Source: Coprinopsis marcescibilis (lineage: Eukaryota; Basidiomycota; Agaricomycetes; Agaricales; Psathyrellaceae). From it: a stretch of 64,000 nt of DNA. Where the stretch lies: NCBI GenBank assembly GCA_004369085.1, contig ML210186.1:144873-208872 (forward strand). Reading direction: 5' to 3'. Of the stretch, positions 49,662-62,087 are shown one piece after another. How positions within the stretch are numbered: the first letter of the stretch is position 1; each line of letters opens with the position of its first letter. The notes beneath the pieces are model-generated. The model did not search any database and was not told the DNA's origin. It saw only the letters and a program-made list of their open reading frames with translations. A program made the position numbers and the translations under genes.

Positions 49662-51894
49662 TCACAGGTCGACATAAATGCCCGCTGCTTTTCTTTCCTT
49701 CGTCATAGCTAATGGGCGTTGTTAACGCAAGCCGCAGCGAAACAGAAGTGCTAAGCGTACCTGCAATGATTGCACTGCCAACGCCGCTACCGTCCTCAGC
49801 ATGGTGAGTCACAATATTCCTGTGATATAATTAGATAATCGGCTGTGTGCAACGAACGTATCCCAAACGCACCTGCCCCTCTCTCCAAAAATGTCCACCA
49901 AGCCTTCGTGTATGCGCTCAGCAAATCCAGGGTATTTCTGTAGGGACCCGGAATAATGAGTATTGGTATTGACCGGAGTTATTCAACGGCTTAACGTCAG
50001 GATGGGTTCTTACGTTGTATAGGGATCCGTCAGCACCGACGGAACAGCCTTCTTCGATATACCCCATCTTCTCAACGATGGAAGCTATGCCGCAGGCGCT
50101 TAAACGAGCGGCCCGACGTCCGACGAGACGTGCGATCGCTCGTAGGAACTGCCGTTCTGCGAGGGTGGTCTCCAGGGCGAAGAAGTGTGAAAATAGACCA
50201 ATAATCATCAACAGTTCGTCAGTGGGGTCACTTGACAGGGGGCTATGAGATCGGTGGCGAAGACAGGCATTCCGAGAAAACACACCTCTCCATGAGAGAA
50301 AGTAAGGCTGTGTCAAACGCATTGGGAACCTCGAGTTTGTACGTGTTCTGTCCTAGGAACAGAACGCCTTCGTCTATTAGCTCACAAATGATGAGCCGAA
50401 CAATTTCACCAAGGTAGCGCCCTGAGATAAGTTTCTGACGGGATTGAGATTCATTACCGCCCGATAAGATTTGAGATAAATTAGGCTTACCTCGAAGGCC
50501 TGCTCCCCAGGTTTGTTTGATGATTCGTCGATTATGATGTCGTACTTGGTTCTTGGCAGGTGTTCGTGCTCAAAAGAGTCAAATGCGCCCTGGATAGGGG
50601 TTCAAATCGAGAATAGTCGAATATAAGGCTGTAGATACACACCCACTCGCAGTTGATGGCCATGTCTTGGTCTCCGTCGATTCCTAGATGCTTGATCTTC
50701 GGGATGTCTTTCACATGCTCCATGTATGCGGCGTTGCAGCCCGTTCCAAATATGCAAGCTATCTTTGTTGTAGGGTTGACGTAGCGTGAGGCAATAAGTG
50801 TTCCGGTGGTGTCGTTGATAAGAGCTGTGAGCTCTACTGGGAGATCCTAGGGAAAACTGAATTAGATCGCGATGGGAAAGCCAGCCACCCGACACTGACG
50901 TGTTTCGAGAGTGCCTCTCGGAACATCTCTGCCACGTTCTTTCCTTCTGTATTGGGTGACCCAAACCCTTTGGTCCATCGAATGAGAATTCCGTGGTCTA
51001 TTTTGTCTTGCCTGGTCGAAGAAGCCTCGTGTAAGGGTATTCACGAGGTACCCGGAAGGAACTTACTTGCAGGGGTATGAGAACTGTGTAGATAAGCCAT
51101 TAGAGGAATGAAATATATCGTGGTGTTCCGAACATACTGTGAAGCCCAGGGGTATCTTCTGACCTGGAACTAGCTGGAGAATCCCGTCTTCGCCCGAATT
51201 GGCCTCGATGAATAGTTTGAGACAATCTACACAGAAGTCAAACAATTTCTGGCCATCGTCCTGTTTTTGTTCCTCGGATAACCGGTATTTTGATTGGGTG
51301 ATTTCGAACTTTCCATTGCCCTGCAAGTTGAGAAGGCAAACGCGCAGATTTGTACCTCCTATAACCGAGAATGATTCATAGAAATCAGACGGTTTGACAG
51401 TAATGACCGACCAAGGTCGATAGCCAAGAATTCGCCCTTCTCGTTCCCAGACGGCCAGCCAAAGACGAATGTAGGAATCATCGGCTTAAGATAAGATCGT
51501 TAGCGTAAGGGTTTGCAACTGAGCGCAGATCGATCGACCGTCGGTACGCAGGTAACTCCCATCCTGTCCCATCCACCCAAATGTACTGCATGCCAGCCTA
51601 ACCCCCTGTCTCCTGCTCGAACGACGGTGAAGAAGATCTTGTATGGGTGATGCGACATCTGGTACCACGAACACACTGTAAATACTGCAATTGATATGTT
51701 ACTCACGACTGTCTGATCAGGTTTATCCAGCCCTGTCTCTAAGGTCTCTTTAAAGGATGACACAATAATCCGCATTCGTTGTGGGGTCAAGGTAAATCTG
51801 TGCGCATGAACGCACTGATCAGCCCACCTGCTTGATCGCAGCTTCAATCGCACGACGCTTACAGCGTTTCAAACCTCCTCAGATGATCGGCCAT
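49662..51894 (-). CDS. HXK: Hexokinase/glucokinase
   Basis: It phosphorylates glucose (and possibly fructose or mannose) with ATP in the cytosol, the first step of glycolysis. Several short introns split the gene. Recognisable motifs in order: PMIPTFVFGWPSGNEKGEF, the phosphate-1 loop LAIDLGGTNLRVCLLNLQG, the sugar-binding LGFTFSYPC, RWTKGFGSPNTEGKNV, the catalytic Asp in LINDTTGTLIASRY, the phosphate-2 loop IFGTGCNAAYMEH, NCEWGAFD, EHLPRTKYDIIIDE and, near the end, THHAEDGSGVGSAII. The stop at 49662 follows KAAGIYVDL. The start at 51894 (MADHLRRFE) is inferred; the first exons are the least certain, with a long intron at about 51487-51703. The sequence resembles the glucokinase-like branch of basidiomycete hexokinases. 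It is divergent from uL14m across about 400 bases. Confidence 0.93.
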
Positions 51895-52299
51895 AGTTCT
51901 GCAGGATTCATGGTTATCGACCAAATCACACCATCGATCCTGGTTCAAGATACTCGCCTCTTGGTTGCATGTGGAAGTTGTTCCTCGTCTTGAGTTCGCG
52001 TGTGCTGCGCCAAAGTCTGCCCAGTGGGCAATACGAGGCTCCCACTTCCACGACGCGACAATGGCATGCTAGTCTTCGATGATAGTGGTAAGAAAAAGAG
52101 CTGGTGACAGCGAAAAGGGCTACAAGTCAAAAGTGACGTTTTGCACACTAGAGACTCGGTGCGGATGAGCACCATATTGGGCCTTGGACCAGGCGTGGGA
52201 ATTCTACAATGGTTCCTGAGTTTTGCTCCCGTGTACGCTGTGCCACGACGTTGGGCTCAACATTTTCCTGACTCCGGCGACCTCCTCGATTTCTGACCC
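51895..52299. promoter_or_regulatory. Shared divergent promoter region
   Basis: About 405 bases separate the start codons of hexokinase (minus) and uL14m (plus), so both promoters must lie here. No TATA box is clear on either side. Confidence 0.5.
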
Positions 52300-52791
52300 A
52301 TGATTGGCCTTAAAAGCACGCTAAATGTAAGTGGACGCAATTAATTCACGACCGATACTCAAGTTGCCCCGCCAGGTCATCGACAACTCTGGTGCTCTCC
52401 TCGTTGAGTGTGTTAACGTGTTGAAGAACAAGGTCAATAACGGTCATGGTTCTGTTGGCGACGAAATTGTCTGCGTTGTGAAGCGCGCTCGACCTATCTC
52501 TGCTGCTGCTCAGGCATCTGTCAACGCCGTGAAGGTCCGAAGAGGGGACGTTCGACGAGCAGTCATCGTTCGGACACGGAAATCTGTACAGCGACCAGAC
52601 GGAACCTTCATAAGGTTTGACGACAACGCCGCCGTCCTGCTGAACAATAAGAGGGAAATGTTAGGCACTCGCATTGGTGGCATGGTCAGCGCAGACCTCA
52701 GGCTGAAGGGGTGGTCTAAAATTGCCAGTCTGGCACCTAGAGTACGTCCTCTCCCAACGGTTCCCAGTATGTATGCTCACAGGTTCGATAG
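52300..52791 (+). CDS. MRPL38: Mitochondrial large-subunit ribosomal protein uL14m
   Basis: A nuclear gene for a mitochondrial ribosomal protein of the L14/L23 family. Three exons (52300-52326, 52376-52741, 52783-52791) encode 133 residues. The first exon gives MIGLKSTLN. The body has the uL14 signature [30 protein letters not shown], the [15 protein letters not shown] strand and [13 protein letters not shown], ending GTRIGG and [10 protein letters not shown]. The last exon is only nine bases (Val-Arg-stop), supported by the common family ending LAPRV. No cleavable presequence is visible, as is usual for uL14m. Cytosolic uL14 is excluded by the short N-terminus and the mitochondrial-type sequence. 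Confidence 0.93.
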
Positions 52792-53897
52792 GTCGTATGA
52801 ATTGTATCTACTAGTTCACTTAATTCCGTGCCTTAATTCGCTGCATTCCTCTTTAGCTGGAAAAAACTTGGATAAATCTCCCCCACCTTTGTTTGGGTTG
52901 TCCCCGGTCGGAATTACGACCACATGTCGGGCAGTGCGACTGCGGTATGATTAAACCAAACCTTTCTGGTCATCTCCGGCGCTCTTCTTTCAACCAAAGA
53001 AGCCATTCCTGATCCACCTTTCGCCAGGGGCTGGCCTGCCTTTTTGGTATGACCAACCCGTTGGCACTAATGCAATGGCTGGCGGCTCTCCGTTCGTACC
53101 AGAGCCCAGACCAATCTGACCGCAGCTGAGGCACACAGGGCTCCCACCAACACGTTGCACTCGTTTCTCTCATTGACACATATCTCCACTCTTGTGCTTG
53201 TTCTTGTCATGAACCACAGAATCGAATCTCCGGGTTTCAACGGAGAATCATGGAACTTTACAGCTTCGGATTCTGCGGCCGATATGCATTTCGTGACTCT
53301 TCGTGAGCACTACCTTTCAGCGTTCAGTGTTCACCAAACTACGCCTAATCTGCAAATCCTCGGCATCGCTCTCTCCTCGCTGTATCGCTGTGTGACACAA
53401 GTTCCAACGTCCCTAAGTGTTAGATCTCTGAGATTGATGCGATTCGGGTTCTAATGCTGTTAAAACATGGTTGACAGATCGTTATCCAGAGGAATTGGCT
53501 AGTGTCGTACAGCACCTCTCGTCGTTTCCCCGCAAATTTCCTTTATAGATTCGCTCTGTTCTGTTACCAGTGCAGCCTCGTTGAAACCTCGTGTACATTC
53601 GGCGCCAAACATTAACGCCCAACTTACTTCCCGTTGCTGTTGAATTATGACAGTCTATCGCACTTTCTGGGTCCGTAGGAATTCCGAATTGCGTCATGCT
53701 GATGATTGCTATTTCCTTTATATTCACCGCTATGACTCCTTCGTTTGCCTTTTATTCCCTGGTTCTCAATTTTCGATCTGTAAGCACACGCTATACCCCA
53801 CACGAGTCAGTTTGGAAAAGAAAGTTCATTATCAAGTGATTATAATAATTTGCGCGACAACGGCCAACAAATACCCTCGACTGTCAGTTCGTTTCTG
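52792..53897. other. Intergenic, nothing recognised
   Basis: Spacer upstream of the Zn2Cys6 gene. A frame of 99 residues (53155-53454) has no domain and is not accepted. The last 300 bases presumably hold the promoter and 5' leader. Confidence 0.4.
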
Positions 53898-56800
53898 ATG
53901 ACAACTGACTCGTTCTCCAACAACACTTCAGCACTAGGTACTTCTACCAATGGTGCTAGCCATCCTCGAGGTCGAGGTACATATGTGCAGCAAGCATGTA
54001 GTGTATGTCGGCACAAGTAAGCATTCCTTTTCGATGGGAGTGATATGCATGTCACCTAAACTTTCTCTCTTCCGCCCTTTATCATAGGAAAACTAGGTGC
54101 GATGGTCAGAAACCGGTTTGCTCAGCGTGCATAACAGCAAACCGAAGTGATGAGGTGGGTGTTTCAAACGACGATGAGCAAGATCACCGGGACTGTAGTC
54201 GAATCTGTAAATGACTCATTTCCCTCTCTTCCCCCGCACAGTGCTCCTGGGTCAAGGACGCCACACCACTGCGCAAGAATCGAAACGAAGCCTTCTTTGA
54301 GGCATTGAAGAAGCGAAACGACGCCCTCAAGGAGTATTCGACCTACCTCGAAACACTGTTGGAAAAATGCCGTCGGGAACATGGCGGCCTCGCCTCAGAT
54401 GTTTCGTATTTGCGGCACCGACCACGCGATGAGGTCGACCATCTTGATATGTCGTTCGACGACGTCGATCCTACAGATTATGGCAGCTCCGTAGAACATC
54501 CAGATCTTGAAGCAGATGGGGCGAACGGGACCTCAATACAAGGGCTGATTGCGCCAATCCAGAAACTCTCGGTGAGTCCTGTTATTCCTTCCTTGCTTTC
54601 GAGCATGTCGCTCATATAATTTAACATAGCTGGAAGATGGTTCGTTAATGACGTTTGGAAGCACCTCGGTTTTCAGATTTAGGCCTGTTGTGTTCAACAA
54701 CCCTCCTTCACGATTCCCAGCAATCATGGAGAACCCCAAGGACACCTACGTGTTGATGGTGGAAGGTGGTGATCGCACCTGTTACAACCCTCATTTCGAT
54801 TGGGCAAGGCATCTACCGACAGCGGTACCCTTGGATCGTACGCAGCATGACAAGTCAGTGTTCACTAAACTTACTTTCCGGCGTTTCTCACCTTTTTCCG
54901 CAGGGCACTCGATTTGCTGTTCAAGTTCTGCACATCGTGGTGCTTGAGAATCATTCCTGGCCTATTCTTGCGCGACATGTATCGAGCTCTCAGTGTTCCC
55001 CGCTCACAAACACCCCCTAAGACCTGCCACTATTCACCAATGCTCCATAACGCATTGGTAGCGCTGGCGTTGAGCCTGCTCGACGAGCCTGCCTTCCGCG
55101 ACCTCAAAGCAAGGGAATATTTCGCCAACGAAGCCAAGAAATATGTCGATATCGAGTGTTCGCGGCCGAATCTCTGCACTGTTAGCGCACTCTCAACGCT
55201 CGGGACATTCCATTCCTCTCAAGGGGACCAAACGCTGGGGTTCATGTACTTCGGTGAGTGCCACCGCTGCTCTCGGCACATTAACATTCTGACTGTTTGG
55301 CAACAGGCATGGCCGCTCGTATGAGTCAGGCCCGTGAGTAGTGCCCTTGTACTTCGCACTACACAGCGTGCTAATCCCGATCCATATCCACTAGTTGGTC
55401 TCGATATCGATTGCTCGGAATGGGTCAAACTTGGAATGATTGAGGAACCAGAGGTCCTCGATCGCTACTGGACTTTCTGGACAATTTTTGCACAGGTGCT
55501 TCATCTCTTGTCCAAGCTTAATCGCAAACATTTTAACCCTTTCCTAGGATGTTAATTGGTCCCTCTACGTCGGTCGCGATTTCTGCGTTCGCGCTCCGAC
55601 TGAGACCGATTTCAAGGACATGCCTGTGCCGTTTGTGGACTCCGAGTTTGACCAAATTACATTCCACCACCCTCCATCGGGAGTTCCACCTCAGCCCTGT
55701 TATCTCTCAAAAACATTCGCTTCTGCATGCGAATTGCTGGTGATTGCTCGCCGCATCATGAATGTCGTGTAGGCTACCAACATTCTTTCTCCATTGCACG
55801 TTCCTGACCCTGAACCCACAGAAACGGAATCTCAAAAACACGCGTTCGAGCTTCCGTGATCGATGAAATGATCAGTGACATCGAGTATGTTTCTATCCAC
55901 ATGCTGTGAAGAATCTCGCTCTAAACATACACCAGTTTGCAGCTCAACACATGGAAGGATTCCCTTCCACCGGAAATTGACCTGACGCAAAAGTCTCGCA
56001 ACACTGCTACTCCCCACAAATTGATGGTTCACTTGTCTTATTGGTGGTTCTTCATCCTCCTCCACCGCCCCTACTTCCATCGCAAGACAAGAATCATACA
56101 CAGCTCTGATAAGGAGATTGATCACGTCAAGGTATGTCGCGTGATGACGGGATCCTTGTATTTGTATCCATAATCTAACTGCGGAATCGTTTAGTACTGC
56201 AAACGAGCGGCTGAGCATATCATGGATCTCATCGGGATCTGGCGTCAGCTATATTCGTTGCGATACACACCTTTGAACATCATTCAACCCCTATTTGCTG
56301 CAGGAACCATTTTCTTGCTCTCCGGGGTACAAGCCACTTCAGGTGTCCGTGTCGCCAACAAGGAATTGAAGAACTCCTGCGATAACCTCAAACTTTGCAT
56401 CCAGTACCTTCGTGAGATTGGCAAGTCGTGGCAATGCGCTGTCAGTATCGAATCGATACTGCGCAGCCTCATTGAAGATCGATTGAAGCCTGTGATGGAA
56501 AAGAGGAAGAACAGCGGTCCAACCAAAGCCCACCTGCGAAGTACATCCGATGGGGACAGGATATACTTGACAAACCCCCCATCTCGCCGTCAGTCCACAG
56601 CTCGGAAGTCCAGATCTCGTCAACCGTCCAATTCTGTTGCTGGTCCAGGTAATGGCGGCAGTGGAGATGGAGTTTCTATATTGGACTCTCCAACTATTGC
56701 CGTCCACCCTGCTTTGGACGACTCGATGGGAGCTGATCACCCCTTCGCGGCTCACTCCCTGCCCTCTAATACGGAACTACTCACCCCATGGAGTGTACAA

Positions 56801-57475
56801 ACAAGTGCTAGTGCATCAAGCTCGCCAAGATCGCAGCCTATCACTATCAATCGACATCGTTCAAGCTCTGCGGGTAGCTCCTCGTCGGGTTCACCTGTAT
56901 CGATCAAGATGACTTCGTCTCCCATTCCCCACTCCGTGGGCTTGTCCATGTCCCCAGGCAGCCCTTCTTCTCCCTTTTTTCGCGACTTGTCGCCGTCAAG
57001 CTCGTTCCCAGTTACGAGCCCAATCCACGGACCTGCGAATGGGTTTGGTAACGACTCGGAAATCTTTAACATGATCACATCTCTCGACGTGGGCCAACAG
57101 CAAGGGCCGTACGACTATACTCCTTTCGAAATGTCTCGCTATCTGGCGATGCTTGGTGGACAGCACCTCTCGGATGTGCCGTTCGTTGGACCAATCACCA
57201 TTAGCGAGTCTATCGGGTCATTGGAACAAGCACCAGCGGATCTCCCAGAACTCGACTTCGGAAACCTTCATCGCATCAACCGCTTCGCTGCTGACTCGCC
57301 GATCGGCACTGGGGTCAACGGGTTCTATCCGATGATGAATCCGTCGCCATCACCCGCCGCCTTCCAAAGCCATCGTCGTGGACAATCTGAGGGGTTCGCT
57401 CCCGTTGCCTCAACATCAACCGCTGGACTTGAAATCTTTGACGATTTCGATTTCACTCTTGGGTATCAACATTGA
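53898..57475 (+). CDS. Zn(II)2Cys6 transcription factor with fungal-specific TF domain
   Basis: A nuclear DNA-binding regulator of about 1,000 residues in roughly eleven exons. The zinc cluster is split by an intron and has six cysteines spaced CX2CX6CX6CX2CX8C (ACSVCRHKKTRCDGQKP onward). A linker and coiled coil follow (LKKRNDALKEYSTYLETLLE). The fungal-specific middle homology domain has FKFCTSWCLRIIPGLFLRDM, ALSLLDEPAFRDLKAREYF, CTVSALSTLGTFHSSQGDQT, MAARMSQALGLDI, DRYWTFWTIFAQD and HLSYWWFFILLHRPYFH. The C-terminus is a long Ser/Pro-rich tail (single exon from about 56195) ending FDDFDFTLGYQH, acidic-aromatic and a possible activation segment. It resembles NirA/NIT4-type and related regulators, but the target pathway cannot be told. 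Neighbouring genes give no hint. Confidence 0.88.
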
Positions 57476-59002
57476 TTGCGACCGTTCCTCGAACATCTAT
57501 TTATTGCCTTTTCACCATACCCAACCATCTGTCTGTCCTCTGTCGTTCTTCTTCACTCCCTCCTTTTTATCAAGTCCTCCTCCTTGTACCACCATCATCT
57601 CTGCTGATTCAGTGCTCTTTCTGATGTCCTATCTTTCTTTTCAGTCTACTTGGAATGGGCTGGATTTTTACTTCTCCCTTATTTGCGCCTTTTTTCATCT
57701 TTCGTTCTTCGTGGGCTCCTGCCCTCAACCTTCCTCTTTTTCTACCATCTCCGCTTTTTCCTCTGCCATATTCTTCATTCCACTGCTCCCTCTCTGGCCT
57801 CGGACCGCAAGGAAACCTTGCGAATGGATCACCTTTCTTCGTGTCGACTCGACTCAAGCCCTGTTTCGATTCTTTCCATTCGTGGCAATACGACCCCCGG
57901 CTACTCCTACCCTCTTCCTCTTTTGATTTTCTTTCCATTCGAATCTCCGGCTCGTTCGTTTTCGGCCCTCGTCTTGCCTCTCCGCTGCTTATTCCGCTCT
58001 CAATACATTCCGCTCTCTATGAATGGCGGAATGTGGGCCCAACTAGCTATATTGCGGATGAGTTTGTCGCCTTGCCTCAGATCGATTATCTTTTCTTATT
58101 TCTCACCTCCCTTATTTTCCCTCGAATATGCCCCATTCCACGGTATTTTATGGAGGACAGACCAGACAGATGCAACCCTAATCCCTCCCTCCACTTCTTA
58201 CTCTTCTCCTCTCTCACCTCGTCATCAAATCGCCCGGATTCCAACAACACCGCAACCGCCCTCATCTTCTCCTGCTACTGGTTTCGGGTTGCAGAACCCA
58301 GCAGCTCCAGCTATCGCGACTCGCCGACAAATTTGCAAACTCTTTTCCTCGAGCGGGCAACACACCCAAGTCTATAATCTCCCAGCCAGTGGAAGTGGCA
58401 GCTAACCGCAAGCCATTACCACCTAAACGAAGTTCACAACCTCCAACCCACAATCAATTACGCTCTACATCGCCTATCACTTCATCCTAATCATTCCATT
58501 GCACATCGCTTCAACGCCCAATATTCACCATTGCACTTGCTTCAACGCCCATTCTTTATTATTTACCTATGAAAACCCTATTCGCATCCGCATTCCCCTG
58601 GACAACGATTCTGAAAGTATTGTATATCACTTCCTTGGATGGGGCTTTATGTATGTAAACACAGAACGGTGGTCACTGGTTAGATATAGATGTGATCTCC
58701 GTTTTGTGTCAGCTTTCGAGGCCTCTCATCCATCCATCCATCCTTGTATCTGTACGTTGTCACGTATGTTTCTGTAGTACCACCTATACCTACCAGTATA
58801 AGCACCATTGTCTATTAATGCTTGCAATATCACGAGAGGTGCCGAGGCCATTTCAACCCGAATGGCCCACCTCAACATTGTCATTGCTTATCCTGAGATG
58901 AAAATATGCGTGTTTGCGGTGAGGATAGAAAAACAGGTGTCGGTGGTAAGGTGTGTTGTACATGAATCAGTCGATTGTCCACTATACAAGATAGCCAAAC
59001 TC
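57476..59002. other. Pyrimidine-rich 3' region and spacer
   Basis: Between 57480 and about 58400 the plus strand is strongly T/C-rich. Two overlapping frames of 240 and 251 residues exist, but both are rich in Leu/Phe/Ser/Pro as expected for such composition. One part (58170-58400; TSYSSPLSPRHQIARIP onward) looks slightly more protein-like. It could be a long 3' untranslated region or an unrecognised small gene. After 58400 nothing is seen. Confidence 0.4.
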
Positions 59003-60352
59003 TTAGGCTTTGATCTTGCTTCGTTTGCCGACAATGGCCTGGAAACCGGACTTGATAGCGTTGACTGATCTTCTGCTGCCACATGACTCGCAGGCGACGA
59101 AGAAAATACGGTTTTCCTTGGTGAGGAGGGTGTCTGGGGATTTGCATGTTTTGCAGGTGACGTATTCGACTATAGGGTGAAGATCGGGTTAGCACTTTGC
59201 AAGAGGGGAGCGAGGTGAAGGAGAGCATACCCAAGTATCGTCGAAGCACGTTCTCGATCGACTTTTGCTGGAAACGACCCTTGATAACCAGTCGGCCTGC
59301 ACCGTCGACACTTCCGGTTGTACCCAATTCGGTGAACAGGAATTGAATAACGTGCTCGGGCTGTTATTAAGAAGCGATTTGTTGGTGTGTATTCTCAAAG
59401 AAGCGAAAGGTGATGATAAACGGACCTGTCTGTGCATCTTCTTGCAGATCTCGGTGACGTTGGCAAAAATCGACTTCTTGTTTCCTTCTCTGAAGATTTG
59501 CGGAGGTGCGATGGTGTATCGTTTCCTTGAAACTGAAGAGAGCAATGCAGGGTTGGCGGCGTGGAGGGAGTTGTAGAATCGGGTCAAGAGCTGTTCACGA
59601 AAATATCAGAATCGAATAAACGAAGATATATGAAGAATTTGCAGACCTCTGAATAGGTGTAGTCGCGATCGCTGCCCAACCAGGCCTCGTTTCCGGCATC
59701 AACCCCGGAAGGTGCATCGGTATGTGCGAAAGGATCATCTCCGAGCTCGGCTTCATCGATGTTGTCGATGTGCGAGGTATCGACTGGGACATCGTCTTCG
59801 TCTTCGTCGTCGCCCCCGCTCTTAGCCTTGCTTTGGTTGATTTCCTTCTCAAAGGCCTCGAGATCGAAAGCGGCCTTGGCCTTCTTCTTCTTTTTCTTCT
59901 TGAGGTCTGAGAAGTCGTCGTCGCCAGCCGGGGCTTCAGCACCAGGCTCAGCAACGGTCACTGGGGTAGCAATGCCAGAATCCTCTCCCTATACAGAATA
60001 CGAAGACAGATTCAATTAAAGCAATTCAATTTAACGAGGGGTAACGGGGTAGACATACGAAATCAAGAGGGATTTCCTTCTTCTTTTTCTTCTTCTTAAC
60101 ATCTCCGAACATGGCCTTGAAGTCGTCCTCTTCTTTGGCCTTTGCAGCATCGTCTCCCCCAATCTCCTCCTTCATCATCTCATGCGCAGTCTTGGGGCCT
60201 AAGTCCACGACTTCCCCATTGATAGTGGTGCTCTCAATCGTGTCGGGTGCAGGCGCGGTTGGGTCTGCATCTGCTCCCAATGGGTCTTCAGTGAAGGCGA
60301 CCGCCTTTTTCTTCTTCTTCTTGAGCGAGGGATCAAACAGAGGTTCGGACAT
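59003..60352 (-). CDS. SUI3: Translation initiation factor eIF2 subunit beta
   Basis: Part of the eIF2 complex that carries initiator Met-tRNA to the 40S subunit; binds eIF5 and eIF2B through lysine blocks. Five exons (60352-60059, 59988-59647, 59590-59426, 59360-59231, 59169-59003) encode 365 residues. Three lysine-rich blocks are visible: [28 protein letters not shown] and [14 protein letters not shown]. The conserved core has [67 protein letters not shown] and [20 protein letters not shown]. The C-terminal C4 zinc ribbon is [20 protein letters not shown] then FVACESCGS. It ends [11 protein letters not shown]. Intact and standard for the family. Confidence 0.97.
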
Positions 60353-61208
60353 TTTGTTCTCTATCGAATATCCGGTCTACAGAGACGAGAAACGGATGTG
60401 TAGGACGATAAGAAATGCTTTCGAGAAGATAATAAGCGTTTGATTCGTTGACTCGATTCGATACTGATCAGTGCTGCATAGCCACAAGTCAGCTGCCATC
60501 TGGGGAGCCTGCGAAAATTGATGTACGTAAGCAGGCCGCGGCACTTCGGCAGACTCGTTGCTGCATCTCTCCGATCGACCCGGAGTCCTCCTTCTCTCTC
60601 AACTTGCACCGTTAAATCGTCCAAATCAACATTCAACGTCAACCGAGCTATCGCCTACGCTTACAAGGAAGACTAGAAGTCTCAGCCACGCCGGAATTTG
60701 GCCTGACAAGCTGGCATTTTAATGCGTGCAACCGGCGACGATGATCATTGAAATTGGTCGCTGGTTGTTTTGGAAGTATCCAGCACTTATCATAACCTAA
60801 GTGTTTTCACTTGGCTCCCTTATCGAAAATTTGTCACGAGGTTCGTTCCTTGTTCTCCCTACCTTCTTCACTTCTTACACCAGCTGGCCAACCTTCAAGC
60901 GGGATCTTTTTTTGGACTTCCAACAGGTTATTAATTCGAATTAGGTGCCAGACATACTACGATAATGGCGGACAAAGCTAAGAAGAGAAAACCGGGCGTC
61001 TACTAACTGAACTGAGAACGATGTGTGTTAAAGCGTCGATGTGCAAGTAAAGGCCAGCCTTTCCAAAGTGGTTCCCAAAAATGAACAAACGACACTGTCA
61101 AGTTGTGCTTAAAAGTTACTTAGCCCGTCAAACCTCCACCGCCATTACTAATAGAAATAGTATGCTTGCAATCCGTTGTGCTCTGAGCCAGGCCAGCCTG
61201 GATCACCG
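60353..61208. other. Intergenic, nothing recognised
   Basis: Holds the promoter of the eIF2-beta gene and the 3' flank of the secreted repeat protein. A short minus-strand frame (60642-60361) overlaps the leader region and is not accepted. Confidence 0.45.
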
Positions 61209-62087
61209 CTAGCGGCGATTCAGGTCAAAAGCTTGACCAGTTGGTGTCGGCAGGATAACGCTGGTGCGAATACCAGACACGGTTGGCCTTGGTTCAGCAA
61301 CGGATCCTGAGGAAGAGGCTGCTGGCGCGCTTGAGCTTGACACGGCACCAGAAGAGGACGAAGCTGGTGCGTTTGAGCTTGACGCGGCACCAGAGGAAGA
61401 AGCCGGTGGCGCACTTGAGCTTGACACGGCAGCACTAGAAGAGGAGGAGGCGGGTGCGGACCCGGTTGGCCTTGGTGCAACAACAGAGCCGCTTGGCGAG
61501 ACCGTCACCGACACTGACCCGGGCTGCGTAGGAACAACAGACCCGGAAGATGCAGGCGCAGACGTGACAGCAGCAGAGCTCGACGAAGCAGGGGCTGATG
61601 CAGTAGGCCTGGGCCCCCCAACAACGACGGAACCAGAGCTAACGGGTGCTGACGCCGTAGAGCTCGGCCTTCCGATGGTGCGAGTGCGAGTTCGAGTTCG
61701 AGTTCTCGCAGGAGTGACAGTTGTCACTCGACCATCAGGCAAACGGACCACAACTGCTCCTCCTCGTCCTTGACCTCGTCCTTGACCTCGTCCTTGACCT
61801 CTCCCTTGACCTCTTCCTTGACCTCTTCCTTGACCTCTCCCTTGACCTCTGTTTCCTCCACCCCTGATGATATCCAAGATATCCCCGATCCTTCCACCTC
61901 TATTTTGTCCTACCCCTCCATTTCTAGGATTTAGATTAGCACCATTCTACAGCCTTCTTGGAGAAGATAACACGTACCCAATGACCACAGTGCGGCCTTG
62001 ATCGATAGCCACTGGGAGGGCTGCAACATTGGCAACATAAAGAGAAGCAACGAAAAAGAAGGGAACGAAAGTACGGAGGGAGAACAT
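61209..62087 (-). CDS. Secreted low-complexity protein with RGQG repeats and Ser/Ala-rich tail
   Basis: Two exons (62087-61978 and 61923-61209) joined by a 54 base intron with a GCTAATC branch site give 274 residues. The N-terminus is a signal peptide: FVPFFFVASLYVANVAALP. After the intron come a short basic segment (GGRIGDILDIIRGGGN) and about eight RGQG units encoded by a 12 bp minisatellite. Next are RLPDGRVTTVTPARTRTR with an Arg-Thr repeat, and a long Ser/Ala/Pro tail (SASAPASSSSAAV type) likely O-glycosylated. No enzyme domain or cysteine pattern is present. Cell-wall or extracellular matrix association is an inference. A TATA-like TATTTAA lies about 110 bases upstream of the start, on the minus strand. 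The choice of acceptor was made because nearer ones give a stop. Confidence 0.72.
61764..61852 (-). repeat. 12 bp minisatellite encoding RGQG
   Basis: On the plus strand the unit is ccttgacctcgt with variants (ctt or tcc in the third codon). About seven to eight units lie head to tail within the coding exon. Silent drift between units suggests an older array with some recent duplication. Confidence 0.9.

Noticed and set aside
53155..53454. 99-residue frame with a hydrophobic start
   Set aside because: Resembles a signal anchor (HISTLVLVLVM) but the rest is unstructured and lies in the leader region of the transcription factor; no supporting introns or family.
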